Notes: generated from the letters alone by a model not told the origin. A stretch of DNA of 32,843 nucleotides from Acinetobacter bereziniae (GCA_009912575.1 WNDP01000039.1:1-32843); one strand, 5' to 3'. Shown: positions 24,742 through 32,843, counted from the first letter of the stretch. Translations and numbers: made by a program.

Positions 24742-26196
24742 ATGTTATCTAATGTCAAAGAACAGTGGTTTTCTAACATTCGTGGAGATGTACTTGCAGG
24801 TTTAGTTGTAGGTCTTGCACTCATTCCAGAAGCTATCGCATTTTCAATTATTGCAGGTGTAGACCCAAAAGTTGGTTTGTACGCGTCGTTCTGTATTGCT
24901 GTCGTGATTTCATTCGTTGGTGGTCGTCCAGCAATGGTTTCAGCTGCTACAGGTGTGATGGCACTGCTCATGGTAACTTTGGTTAAAGAACATGGTCTTG
25001 AATACTTACTGGCATCAACTATTTTAACTGGTGTTCTTCAAATATTAGCAGGCTATTTGAAGCTAGCTAAACTCATGCGCTTTGTTTCCAAATCTGTAGT
25101 AATTGGTTTTGTAAATGCCTTGGCTATTTTAATTTTTATGGCACAGTTACCTGAATTAACCAATGTCACTTGGCATGTGTATATCTTGGTAATACTTGGC
25201 TTAGGTATTATCTATTTATTCCCTCTAATACCTAAATTAGGAAAAATACTACCTTCTCCACTTGTTTGTATTGTTGTGATTACATCACTGGCAATCGCCA
25301 TGGGGATAGATGTGAGGACTGTTGGAGATATGGGTTCTTTACCTGACACATTGCCAATGTTCTTAATTCCTAATATTCCTCTAAATATTGAAACATTGAT
25401 GATAATTTTACCATATTCGGTAGCACTCACGGCTGTAGGTTTGCTTGAATCTATGATGACCGCAACCATCGTAGATGAAATGACAGATACTTCAAGTGAT
25501 AAATTCAAGGAGTGCAAAGGACAAGGAATTGCTAATATTGCTTCTGGTTTTATGGGGGGGATGGCAGGGTGTGCGATGATAGGACAATCAATGATTAATG
25601 TTAAATCTGGTGGTCTAACTCGCCTATCAACGTTCTCAGCAGGCATCTTTCTTTTAATACTGGTCGTCTTTATCAGTGATTGGCTTAAAGTCATTCCAAT
25701 GGCTGCGCTAGTGGCTGTCATGATTATGGTTTCCATCAGTACTTTTGAGTGGCGTTCGTTAAAAACATTCAAGGATAATCCTAAAAGTAGCAATATTGTA
25801 ATGGTCGCAACTGTAATTGTTGTTGTTGCAACTCATAATCTAGCATTAGGTGTATTAACAGGTGTTCTACTATCTGCATTGTTCCTTGCGAATAAGTTAG
25901 AGAATGATATCCATGTGGAATCTACTTTAGTGGATACCCATCGCTTATATGAATTACATGGTCAGATCTTCTTTAGCTCTTCTGAAAAATTCATACAAAA
26001 TTTTGATTTTAAGGAAGATATTAAAGAGGTGGTTATTGATTTAACTCATGCTCATATATGGGATGTGACATCAGTTGCTATGCTTGATTCAGTAATAGCT
26101 AAATTTCAAAAGAATGCTGTCAATGTGAATGTACGTGGTTTAAATGAAGCCAGTACAAATATGATTGATAAGTACGGAACTCACGGCAGATTTTAG
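24742..26196 (+). CDS. SulP-family inorganic anion transporter with STAS domain
   Basis: This is an inner-membrane SLC26/SulP transporter of 484 residues. The N-terminal signature is present (RGDVLAGLVVGLALIPEAIA, then GLYASF and GGRPAMVSAATGVMA). About 10-12 helices run to residue 385. Near the middle is the conserved LLESMMTA, followed by a Gly-rich FMGGMAGCAMIGQSMINVKSGG. A short C-terminal STAS domain (about 395-484) includes VVIDLTHAHIWDVTSVAMLD. Substrate could be sulfate, bicarbonate or another anion; the early short form resembles BicA-like members. The ribosome site is weak. No carbonic anhydrase or cys gene lies nearby to decide the substrate. Confidence 0.9.
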   Translation: MLSNVKEQWFSNIRGDVLAGLVVGLALIPEAIAFSIIAGVDPKVGLYASFCIAVVISFVGGRPAMVSAATGVMALLMVTLVKEHGLEYLLASTILTGVLQILAGYLKLAKLMRFVSKSVVIGFVNALAILIFMAQLPELTNVTWHVYILVILGLGIIYLFPLIPKLGKILPSPLVCIVVITSLAIAMGIDVRTVGDMGSLPDTLPMFLIPNIPLNIETLMIILPYSVALTAVGLLESMMTATIVDEMTDTSSDKFKECKGQGIANIASGFMGGMAGCAMIGQSMINVKSGGLTRLSTFSAGIFLLILVVFISDWLKVIPMAALVAVMIMVSISTFEWRSLKTFKDNPKSSNIVMVATVIVVVATHNLALGVLTGVLLSALFLANKLENDIHVESTLVDTHRLYELHGQIFFSSSEKFIQNFDFKEDIKEVVIDLTHAHIWDVTSVAMLDSVIAKFQKNAVNVNVRGLNEASTNMIDKYGTHGRF

Positions 26197-26548
26197 GAAT
26201 TTGCGCATTTAAGCGGCATTTCTGAAATTTACAAAACATAACTTATGCGAAATTTTAGATAAATTTTCATAATTGAATGATACCTTGTCCTAAACACTTA
26301 AAACTTGAGTCAGGGCAGGGTAAAAGCAATCAGACTTTGATTATTTATAATGTTTAAAAATACATAAGTATAATGCTTTAGATAATATTAATAATAAAAC
26401 GCTCATGGTAGAATTTTTTAAATTGTATAGATCCTTTAACTAAAATAGTATTTACAATTAAAATAATATTGAAACAAGAATTAAATAATAAAAATGATTT
26501 TATCCTCTAGTATTAAATAATAATTTAATTTTTGGATAGGATAAAAGT
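26197..26548. other. AT-rich gap between SulP and hemerythrin genes
   Basis: This is 352 bases without a gene. The only clear structure is at its end: TTTTATCC (26498-26505) can pair with GGATAAAA (26539-26546). The latter lies immediately before the hemerythrin ATG at 26549 and includes the purine-rich ribosome-site region, so a hairpin could mask translation start. Confidence 0.4.
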
Positions 26549-26968
26549 ATGAGTCATAGTAAACAACTCACAATATTTGATGTCTTAAAATTCAGTCATG
26601 AAAAACAAAGAGCGTTATCAGATAAGTTAATTGAAACCACTGGTGACTCGGAAGAAAGAAGACATTACTTCTCATTATTGAAAAATGAATTATTTGCCCA
26701 CGCTGTTGCTGAGGACAGATACTTTTACATCCCTCTTATGATGACAGATGCAGGTTTAAACATCACCAGGCATGCTCTTTCTGAGCATCATGAAATAGAT
26801 GAACTACTTGAACAACTTACCGAAAAAGAACTCAATAACCCGAGTTGGTTAGGTATAGCAAATCAACTACGTAAGCTTGTACACCATCATTTAGATGAAG
26901 AAGAGCATAAATTTTTCCAGCAATCTGGCAAAATTTTAAAAGATGATGAAAAGTTAAAATTAGCATGA
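26549..26968 (+). CDS. Hemerythrin HHE-domain protein
   Basis: The product is a 139-residue cytosolic four-helix protein expected to bind a di-iron centre (oxygen, NO or iron-stress related). Likely ligands are His17 in FSHEKQR, His51 and Glu55 in FAHAVAEDRYF, His80/81 in SEHHEID, and His113/114 with Glu117/118 in VHHHLDEEEHKFF. This is the HHE pattern twice over. It stands alone. Its start lies directly after a possible ribosome-site hairpin. Confidence 0.92.
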   Translation: MSHSKQLTIFDVLKFSHEKQRALSDKLIETTGDSEERRHYFSLLKNELFAHAVAEDRYFYIPLMMTDAGLNITRHALSEHHEIDELLEQLTEKELNNPSWLGIANQLRKLVHHHLDEEEHKFFQQSGKILKDDEKLKLA

Positions 26969-27072
26969 AAATATCAACATGAATACGATAAATATATTGA
27001 TAAAGACAAAATGAGTTTAGTTAATCGATAATGTGAAATTTTTAAGTTTAAATATTTAAGGGAGACTTCTAA

Positions 27073-27618
27073 GTGAAAAAAATGATATTAATTGGTTTAG
27101 CTCTATGCTCAGTTGCTTCCGTCGCCAAAGCCGCAAATGATTCAGTCAATCAAATAAAAACTGTTGATAATATTGATATCACAAAATATATGGGTAAGTG
27201 GTATGAAGTTGCTCACCTACCTAATTATTTTCAAAGAAAGTGTTCAGCGAATACAGCAGCAGAGTACTCTCTAAATCAAGATAAAACAGTTAAAGTTTTA
27301 AATTCGTGTCAAAACAAAAACGGAAACTTGCAAAGTTCTCAAGGTTTGGCTAAAAGTATTAATGATGGTAACAGCAAACTAAAAGTGAGTTTCATGCCAA
27401 AGGGTCTGCAATGGGTACCATTTACTAAAGGAGATTATTGGATTCTTAGGATTGATCCAGAATATAAAGTTGCATTGGTAGGTGGGCCATCTAAGAAATA
27501 CTTATGGATTTTATCAAGAACACCTCATATTGATGAAACTACATATGTTTCATACTTGGAGACTGCTAAAAACTTAGGTTATGACACACATAATCTGATC
27601 AAAACTATTCAAAATTGA
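27073..27618 (+). CDS. blc: Lipocalin Blc family protein
   Basis: The product is a 181-residue exported lipocalin. The signal peptide is MKKMILIGLALCSVASVAKA with a signal-peptidase-I AKA site; the lipobox of E. coli Blc is absent, so it is probably soluble in the periplasm. Lipocalin motifs are YMGKWYEVAHLPNYFQRKC at the first strand, YWILRIDPEYKVALVGGP and KKYLWILSRTPHI. GTG 27073 is the chosen start: GGGAG (27060-27064) is 8 bases upstream, whereas the next ATG (27082) is 17 bases away. Blc proteins bind fatty acids or lysophospholipids and are linked to envelope stress. Confidence 0.93.
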   Translation: MKKMILIGLALCSVASVAKAANDSVNQIKTVDNIDITKYMGKWYEVAHLPNYFQRKCSANTAAEYSLNQDKTVKVLNSCQNKNGNLQSSQGLAKSINDGNSKLKVSFMPKGLQWVPFTKGDYWILRIDPEYKVALVGGPSKKYLWILSRTPHIDETTYVSYLETAKNLGYDTHNLIKTIQN

Positions 27619-27685
27619 ATAACAATACAGTCTGAATAGATATTCGATTATTTAATCTAAATTTCGGATTCTTTTTTTTATTTCT

Positions 27686-27739
27686 ACGGAATAACTGGAA
27701 GCTATTAAATTCAACGGGTTATTCCGTATAACTTTTTTA
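27686..27739 (+). terminator. Terminator after the lipocalin gene
   Basis: ACGGAATAAC (27686-27695) pairs perfectly with GTTATTCCGT (27718-27727), then ATAAC and a T-run. The loop is long (22 bases), so it may instead be a bidirectional or regulatory structure between the convergent lipocalin and BLUF genes. Confidence 0.55.
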
Positions 27740-27746
27740 ATGAAAC

Positions 27747-28188
27747 TTATATTGCGTAGTTTCGAACATCACTTTCAGGTTCTCCAGCCAGAATTGAGAC
27801 AAGCTCAACAGCTGTTTCATTGGTTAGGAGATAAGGATTGAAATCCTCTAAATCATAATTTATAAAAAATTCTGTAATTTTTCTATTCACTGGCAAAAAC
27901 TTCATATTCCAATTGGAAAATAGATTTTCATTACATTCAATGTAGTAAAGAACTTCACAATTGATATGACGTTTATCATTCGTAATTTTATTAAAGAATA
28001 GATTCAATGATTGATTTTTTTCCTTCAATACATTGCAAAAAATATCCATGACCATAGTACAACACGCCCATCACACCATTGCGATAATTGAAGTCTACAG
28101 CCTCATCTAAAATGTCGACTAAATTTTTTTTTAAATCCGTATCTATTTTTGCCACTTTACTAACATATAAAAGCCTTACATTTTTCAT
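27747..28188 (-). pseudogene. BLUF photoreceptor, frameshifted in an A7 tract
   Basis: BLUF proteins bind FAD and sense blue light; Acinetobacter BlsA is a known example. The N-terminal part reads MKNVRLLYVSK with the flavin Tyr8, GVMGVLYYGHGYFLQCIEG with the key Gln, then a stop. The remainder (FFNKITNDKRHINCEVLYY, NWNMKFLPVN, FNPYLLTNE) is in another frame. The break maps to a run of seven A in the coding strand (T7 at 28015-28021). Removing one A gives EGKNQSLNLFFNKI, the normal spacing, and a 146-residue protein. This may be a real phase-variable or null allele, or a single-base sequencing error. Confidence 0.85.
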
Positions 28189-28461
28189 TAGTAATTCTCA
28201 AACTTGGCGAGGAATTTTATATATATAGAATTTCCAACCGACAGTACATCGCTTTTTCGCTTGATCTGATGTCAAGATATACAAATCTTGTGTAGAGGAG
28301 AGATCCCTTAATTTAACACTTTATAGCTAAAAAATAATTTAGTGAATGAATCTAAACAGGCAGTATATCTATTTTGAAATTTCAATTGGGATTGACTTTA
28401 GCTCATCTAAATTGGCATCTAATTTGCTTTTCTTAATTTAGTCCAATCATTGAGCTAATCT
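28189..28461. other. BLUF-dctA divergent intergenic region
   Basis: These 273 bases separate the divergent BLUF gene and the symporter gene and should hold both promoters. TTGGGA with TAAATT 16 bases on (about 28386-28413) is a weak candidate for the symporter. Nothing else is seen. Confidence 0.35.
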
Positions 28462-29790
28462 ATGAAATCAATTAGAAATTCTTTATTTATACAAGTCATT
28501 ATTGCTTTATTATTGGGGTGTTTATTTGGGCATTTTTTTCCAGAAATAGCTAAGAATTTCCAAGTTTTAGGTACGGGTTTTGTCAAATTAGTTAAAATGC
28601 TTATTGCGCCACTTATATTTTGCGTGATTGTTTTAGGTATATATGGTGCAGGTGATTTAAAGAAAGCGGGTAAGGTTGGTGCAAAGACTTTAATTTATTT
28701 CGAGGTCATGACCTCAATTGCACTTGTTCTAGGACTTGTAGTTGCATATATCTTTAAACCTGGTCATGGAATGAATGTAGATTTATCAACATTGGATGCA
28801 TCGCAATTAGAAAAATATAATGAGAATATTCATTCTGTTACTGGAGTATCAGACTTTTTCTTAAACATGATTCCTCAAACTGCTGTAGGAGCATTTACTG
28901 GAAACGATGTTCTACAGGTTGTTGTATTCTCTATATTATTCGGTATTGCTTTATCAATGCTGCCTAGAGAAACAAAAGATCCAGTTGCTTCGTTGATTGA
29001 TAAGATTTCTCAAGTTATTTTCAAAATTATGGCACTTATTGTGAAATTAGCACCTATAGGCGTTTTTGGTGCAATTGCATTTACTGTTGCTCAATTTGGT
29101 ATCTCTACTCTTGTCAATTTAGGGTATTTGATACTCATTTACTATGCTACCGTTATTTTCTTTGTCGTTGTCATACTTGGACTTATATTAAAATTATTAG
29201 GCTATAACATTTTTAAATTCATTAGATATTTTAAAGAAGAAATTTTGATTGTCTGTGGCACCTCATCATCTGATTCAGTGCTACCGCAAGTCATGTATAA
29301 GTTAAAAAAATTGGGTATTCAAGATACAACTGTAAGCCTTGTTATTCCATCAGGATACTCGTTTAATCTCGACGGATTTTCAATTTATTTAACGCTCGCT
29401 GTAGTTTTTATAGCTCAAGCAACAGGAGTCCATTTATCAATTTCAGACTTAGTCATAATTTTGCTTATAACTTTGTTTACTTCCAAAGGTGCGCATGGGA
29501 TTCCTGCATCAGCAATCGTTGTTTTAGCTGCCACGTTGTCAAGCTTTCCTGTTATACCTGCAATTGGTTTGGTCTTAATTCTTTCGGTAGATTGGATTAT
29601 TGGAATTATTCGAGCAGTCAGTAATTTAATTGGTAATTGTGTTGCTACATTAGTCATTGGTTCATGGGAAAAAGATGTTGACGTTCAGCAAGTACATCGC
29701 ATGCTTAATGACCCTGATTGGGCAAAGTCAGAGTTAATTCAAAAACCACCTCAATTAAAACCAATTGATGAAAAATCAGTAATATACTGA
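28462..29790 (+). CDS. dctA: DctA-type dicarboxylate/amino acid:cation symporter
   Basis: The product is an inner-membrane transporter of 442 residues of the DAACS family. Typical blocks are KLVKMLIAPLIFCVIVLGI, YFEVMTSIALVLGL, FFLNMIPQTAVGAFTGNDVLQ, the Ser-rich hairpin GTSSSDSVLPQVM, the PSGYSFNLDG segment, SKGAHGIPASA and the final NLIGNCVATLVIGSWEKD. The GAGMN-like loop (HGMNVDLSTLDA) and overall length fit the C4-dicarboxylate DctA branch more than the glutamate GltP branch. Substrate is likely succinate, fumarate or malate, but some residues in the binding helices differ (WIIGIIRAVSN), so another carboxylate is possible. It stands alone. Confidence 0.85.
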   Translation: MKSIRNSLFIQVIIALLLGCLFGHFFPEIAKNFQVLGTGFVKLVKMLIAPLIFCVIVLGIYGAGDLKKAGKVGAKTLIYFEVMTSIALVLGLVVAYIFKPGHGMNVDLSTLDASQLEKYNENIHSVTGVSDFFLNMIPQTAVGAFTGNDVLQVVVFSILFGIALSMLPRETKDPVASLIDKISQVIFKIMALIVKLAPIGVFGAIAFTVAQFGISTLVNLGYLILIYYATVIFFVVVILGLILKLLGYNIFKFIRYFKEEILIVCGTSSSDSVLPQVMYKLKKLGIQDTTVSLVIPSGYSFNLDGFSIYLTLAVVFIAQATGVHLSISDLVIILLITLFTSKGAHGIPASAIVVLAATLSSFPVIPAIGLVLILSVDWIIGIIRAVSNLIGNCVATLVIGSWEKDVDVQQVHRMLNDPDWAKSELIQKPPQLKPIDEKSVIY

Positions 29791-29802
29791 TAATTCGATA
29801 AA

Positions 29803-29831
29803 AAATGCCAATCAAAATGATTGGCATTTCT
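29803..29831. terminator. Shared terminator between dctA and DUF2171 genes
   Basis: AAATGCCAATCA (29803-29814) and TGATTGGCATTT (29818-29829) form a 12-bp stem with an AAA loop. The T-run is stronger on the minus strand, serving the DUF2171 gene; on the plus strand it can also end dctA. Confidence 0.85.
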
Positions 29832-29858
29832 GAAATAGCAAATTACTTTAGTTAAAAC

Positions 29859-30098
29859 CTATAATGTTTGCCACTCATTTCTTGCTTCTTCTGAATTTTT
29901 ACTCAAAATGATGTTACCGTCTTTAATTTCACTTACCCAACTTAATGGAATCAAATGATGTTCATTATGTTCATCATCACTACGCGTCAATTTGATTGAA
30001 TCTTGCCCCTCAAGATGATCAACTTTACCGATCTCTGTACCACATGAAGCAATCACTGAAGCATGTTCTTTAATATCATTTGCATTAACGTTACTCAT
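29859..30098 (-). CDS. DUF2171 (PRC-barrel-like) small protein
   Basis: This is a 79-residue cytosolic protein of the DUF2171 type: IKEHASVIASCGTEIGKVDH at the start, DSIKLTR, then HHLIPLSWVSEI and the final EARNEWQTL. The fold is PRC-barrel-like; the function is unknown, though such genes often sit with stress-related small genes. The ATG is preceded by CAGG about 8 bases upstream. The gene is transcribed away from the glycine-zipper gene. Confidence 0.85.
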   Translation of the reverse strand: MSNVNANDIKEHASVIASCGTEIGKVDHLEGQDSIKLTRSDDEHNEHHLIPLSWVSEIKDGNIILSKNSEEARNEWQTL

Positions 30099-30708
30099 AA
30101 TATTTGCCTGTTTATTGTTTAAGTTGAGATGTCAGTCTATGGCATATAAAAAGCGAGTGATGTAAGTATTTTTAAGCTTTAAGTTGTATTGAGTGAAGAA
30201 TGTAAGATTTAAAGAGTGATTTAATTTTAAAATTTTAAAAATAATATATTTGAATGAGTGAGGTAAAATTAATGGTAATGTGATTTTATTCTCATTATGG
30301 TTATTTTATGGAGTTTTATTTTTTCTTTATTTGTGATGTGTTTTTAATTTAAATGCTTTATTGATAAATAATTGATTATTTTTTTGATGTTTGATTTAAG
30401 TGAAATTATTGAGAATTATTAATATAAGTTAATGTTATATTGAGATTTGTTTTTAATTAATAGAAAATAATGCTTTGATATGCTGTATTGTAATCTAATG
30501 TTATTTAATTAAATTCTTGGAAAATGAAGATTAATCATTGGTGGTGGAGTTTTGATTGATTTTTATGTTTATTAAATGCTTTTTATTTCAAACAAACTTA
30601 TCTTGAGAATATAACAAATTATAATATTGATAATAAATAATTGCTCTACGATGAGAGTCGTTGAATGATGAATTGAATTAATAATTTTATCAAAATAGAG
30701 GGTTAAAT
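30099..30708. other. Very AT-rich 610-base gap
   Basis: There is no gene, relic or clear hairpin. The plus strand is strikingly T/A-rich with many short TTTTATT and TTAATT tracts. It separates two divergent small genes and must hold their promoters. Such DNA is typical of H-NS-type silenced or horizontally gained regions; that is inference. Confidence 0.4.
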
Positions 30709-31239
30709 ATGTCAAATTCTAATATAGATAATGAAGTTGTTCAAAATATGAGTAAAGAGCAACGTAAGCAATTAAATGCTGATCCTATTTCTGGTGAGCC
30801 AGGTGCACACCCAATTGGTACAGGTGTTGGAGCAGCAGGTGGTGCTGCGAGCGGAGCAGCCATTGGAGCTGTTGGTGGACCTGTAGGTGCAGCAGTTGGT
30901 GGGGTAGTCGGTGCCGTTGTTGGAGGATTAGCAGGGAAAAGTATTTCTGAGGCTGTTAATCCAACAGATGAAGATGTTTATTGGCGTGAAACTTATAACA
31001 CTCGCCCATACTATAAAGACACGATTAATCTATATGATGATGTAGATTACGATCGTGATTATCGTGACGCTTATCAACTAGGTTACACTTCTAGAAGCAA
31101 TTATCCTTATGAAACAAAGTTTGAAGAAGTTGAAGCGGATTTAAAACTTCAATGGGAAAAGACCAAAAGAGAGTCGCGTTTAAAATGGGAACAAGCAAAA
31201 CATGCGGTTAAAGATGCTTGGGACAGAGTAACTCGTTAG
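30709..31239 (+). CDS. Glycine-zipper protein of unknown function
   Basis: The product is a 176-residue protein. Residues about 37-78 form a glycine zipper (GVGAAGGAASGAAIGAVGG, then VGAAVGGVVGAVVGGLAG), a small-residue hydrophobic pattern able to insert in membranes. The middle is Tyr/Asp-rich (YWRETYNTRPYYKDTINLYD, DRDYRDAYQLGY). The C-terminus is a charged helix with repeated W/K spacing (LKLQWEKTKRESRLKWEQAK). There is no signal peptide. GAGGG lies about 7 bases before the ATG. Similar proteins are common in Acinetobacter and are often stress-induced; I do not assign a function. Confidence 0.8.
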   Translation: MSNSNIDNEVVQNMSKEQRKQLNADPISGEPGAHPIGTGVGAAGGAASGAAIGAVGGPVGAAVGGVVGAVVGGLAGKSISEAVNPTDEDVYWRETYNTRPYYKDTINLYDDVDYDRDYRDAYQLGYTSRSNYPYETKFEEVEADLKLQWEKTKRESRLKWEQAKHAVKDAWDRVTR

Positions 31240-31304
31240 ACAATGTTTGAAAGAATAGTTCCTGTATAGCGCTGTCATGGCAATAATAATCCTCTGGTGT
31301 TAGC

Positions 31305-31609
31305 AAGGATATTTATTATCAAGTTACTATGTAAACGACCATAGGATTATCTGCAAAAAATGCAATTTTAATGATTGAGTTTATTGTAGCGGAAATTGAA
31401 AAACGAAAATTTTTATTCAATTCAGTGATTAATGGTATTTGTCATCGATTAAAACCTATTGCCATGACTTCATTAGCATTTTTTACAGGAATACTTTCTT
31501 TGATTGTGCTTACAGGAGTAGGCACAATACGTTGCGGGTAGGCGTTACAGGAGGAATGATCTCAGAAATTCTACTTTCAACCATATTTGTTCCTTTATTC
31601 TTTTTCTAG
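31305..31609 (+). pseudogene. C-terminal fragment of an RND efflux pump
   Basis: Only the last part of an AcrB/AdeB-like inner-membrane pump remains. It reads KDIYYQVTM, a stop, then TTIGLSAKNAILMIEF, a charged loop, HRLKPIAMTSLAFFTGILSL, IVLTGVG, a frameshift near 31530, then RVGVTGGMISEILLSTIFVP and a stop. The GLSAKNAIL and RLKPIAMTSLAF blocks are diagnostic of RND pumps. One stop and one frameshift lie inside, and everything upstream is missing, so it is a non-functional relic. Confidence 0.85.
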
Positions 31610-31663
31610 TAAAACGTTTAGTGGATCTCAGATAATTCCATGCGCAAAACAAATAATCACAAT

Positions 31664-31689
31664 AGCCCCTTCAACTGAAGGGTCTTTTT
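31664..31689 (+). terminator. Terminator left behind the RND relic
   Basis: CCCTTC (31667-31672) and GAAGGG (31677-31682) with an AACT loop are followed by TCTTTTT. It probably belonged to the lost efflux operon. Confidence 0.75.
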
Positions 31690-31747
31690 ATAAGATATTC
31701 ATTTACAAATAAATTTTTATCGCTAGGTGAAAATATAAAAAGTATGA

Positions 31748-31945
31748 TCAGGGATTGCAAATTTTAAAAATTGTACTTATTAATTGAGTGAATATGAGAT
31801 GTAAGACTTTAATAATTATGAAAAAATTAATTATAGTTAATAGTGTGTCTGAAGAATCATTATGAATTTGATTTGTAGTCATAATCGATACAAATAAAAT
31901 AAAAACAAGAAAATAAAATTTGCGATCGATCAGTTGATTTGTCAT
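31748..31945 (-). CDS. Possible small membrane protein, unrecognised
   Basis: This is a 65-codon frame with two hydrophobic stretches (FYFLVFILFVSIM and LLTIINFFIIIKVLHLIFTQ). CAGG lies 6 bases before its ATG. No family is recognised, and in AT-rich DNA such hydrophobic frames arise by chance. Confidence 0.22.
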   Translation of the reverse strand: MTNQLIDRKFYFLVFILFVSIMTTNQIHNDSSDTLLTIINFFIIIKVLHLIFTQLISTIFKICNP

Positions 31946-32053
31946 AAAATACCTGTTTTAAACGGTAATAATATAACATTTCTTAGATTTTTTTGGCTTA
32001 AACAAATGTAACAAATCATGGTTTATTTAAATCATTTTGAAGAATTTTCTCAT

Positions 32054-32191
32054 GTTCACTACCGCATAGATCGCTTAGAAAAGTGAAGCAAATTCAAATG
32101 ATGTGAATCAAGGTTCACTATCGTATAGATCGCTTAGAAATGCAGACCACAATCACAAACTACTTCTATCCGCATCAGCTAAGCTTAGAAA
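32054..32191. CRISPR. Remnant type I-F-like CRISPR array, no cas genes
   Basis: Two 28-base repeats lie at 32054-32081 (GTTCACTACCGCATAGATCG then CTTAGAAA) and 32113-32140 (same ends, GTTCACTATCGTATAGATCG). They differ at two positions and are separated by a 31-base unique spacer. A third, degenerate copy ends in CTTAGAAA at 32191. Length, GTTCACT start and CTTAGAAA end match the I-F repeat class of Acinetobacter and Pseudomonas. The usual CTGCC/GGCAG stem is lost, so crRNA processing by Cas6f is doubtful. No cas gene lies in the window. Confidence 0.7.
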
Positions 32192-32405
32192 AGATATATT
32201 TCTCAGCAAAAATGAATGCATGAATAAAAATATCTAGTTTTTTAATGCGAAATAATCATCGTGTAAAAAACCGATAGAAGGTAGATAAAAATAAGATTCT
32301 TATCACATAAATTCTAGCATTATTATAAAAATACCCAATTTCAGGTATATCAGTTCCCTAAGAAAGTTGTTGAAATAAAAATATTTATTAACTTGGGGAA
32401 ATTCC

Positions 32406-32843
32406 ATGAATAAGATTTATAAAGTCATCTGGAATACACAACTTGGATGTTGGCAGGCCGTTTCAGAGTTGGCAAAAAGCCATCGCGTTTCACAGTCAAC
32501 AAGCAATGATCCAAACAAATTCAATGATCAAAACATGATCGTAGGGATTGCTGGGAAATTATCAGGATTACTACTATTTGGTTTGGCGCTGTTGCCTGTT
32601 TCAGTACATGCTGCGATTTCCAATACAGCTTTACCTACAGGTGCCAACATCACTCAAGGTTCAGCACAAATTTCACAAAACAATAATACTCTAAATATCA
32701 ATCAAACTAGCCAGATGCTGAGTACAAACTGGAACAGCTTTAATATTGGTCAAGATGCGACCGTTAACTTTAACCAAAACAATGCATCTTCAGTTGCCAT
32801 CAACCATGTACTAGACAGTAATGCTTCGCAAATCATGGGACGC
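32406..32843 (+). CDS. Filamentous haemagglutinin/CdiA-type exoprotein (TpsA), partial
   Basis: The frame is open from ATG 32406 to the window end (146 codons) and is cut there. Residues 1-24 are an extended signal-peptide region (ESPR: MNKIYKVIWNTQLGCWQAVS). A hydrophobic core follows (LSGLLLFGLALLPVSVHA) with cleavage likely after Ala69. Then comes the TPS secretion domain (haemagglutination activity domain) start, with TNWNSFNIGQDATVNFNQ. Such proteins are exported through a TpsB/CdiB outer-membrane partner and act as adhesins or contact-dependent inhibition toxins. GGGGA lies 7 bases before the ATG. Which type it is depends on the missing C-terminus. Confidence 0.93.
   Translation, partial: MNKIYKVIWNTQLGCWQAVSELAKSHRVSQSTSNDPNKFNDQNMIVGIAGKLSGLLLFGLALLPVSVHAAISNTALPTGANITQGSAQISQNNNTLNINQTSQMLSTNWNSFNIGQDATVNFNQNNASSVAINHVLDSNASQIMGR

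Overview
The window is AT-rich gammaproteobacterial DNA, most likely from the genus Acinetobacter. The evidence is gene content: an EF-P gene beside an EpmB gene, an AmpG with a large periplasmic insert, a MoxR/DUF58/TgpA operon, a BlsA-like BLUF protein and an ESPR-type TpsA exoprotein. The species cannot be resolved from the sequence alone.

Positions 1-22300 look like chromosomal core. In order: a Lon-family protease (-), ampG (+), gloA (+), an SBF-like transporter (+), rpmE (+), then a minus-strand cluster epmB - PilZ-like protein - FimX-like degenerate EAL protein. Next come efp (+), cstA with its small YbdD-type partner (+), panE (+), and a tight moxR - DUF58 - tgpA operon (+) ending 19 bases before tRNA-Val(GAC). 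In this part epmB is broken by two separate short tandem duplications (7 bp and 13 bp). Removing both restores exactly 338 codons plus a stop.

Positions 22300-24740 are an accessory pocket at the tRNA: a decayed tyrosine-integrase N-terminus, an intact gene that reads as an aerolysin/ETX-MTX2-type beta-pore-forming toxin, and a degenerate, possibly phage-derived remnant. The toxin-like gene is the best candidate here for a poorly described function.

Positions 24740-32843 are a mosaic of small accessory genes: SulP anion transporter, hemerythrin, Blc lipocalin, a BLUF photoreceptor broken by one base in a homopolymer, a DctA-type symporter, a DUF2171 protein and a glycine-zipper protein. After these lie a fragment of an RND efflux pump, a remnant type I-F-like CRISPR array without cas genes, and the 5' end of a filamentous-haemagglutinin/CdiA-type exoprotein that runs off the window.

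How genes work together: EpmB should modify EF-P Lys34, so its loss predicts unmodified EF-P, and it may also be polar on the downstream PilZ/FimX-like pair. CstA with the YbdD-type protein forms a carbon-starvation/pyruvate uptake unit. The MoxR, DUF58 and TgpA proteins form a conserved chaperone/transglutaminase cassette. At least four coding relics or frameshifted genes (epmB, integrase, BLUF, RND pump) lie within 33 kb, so the right half in particular shows active gene decay.
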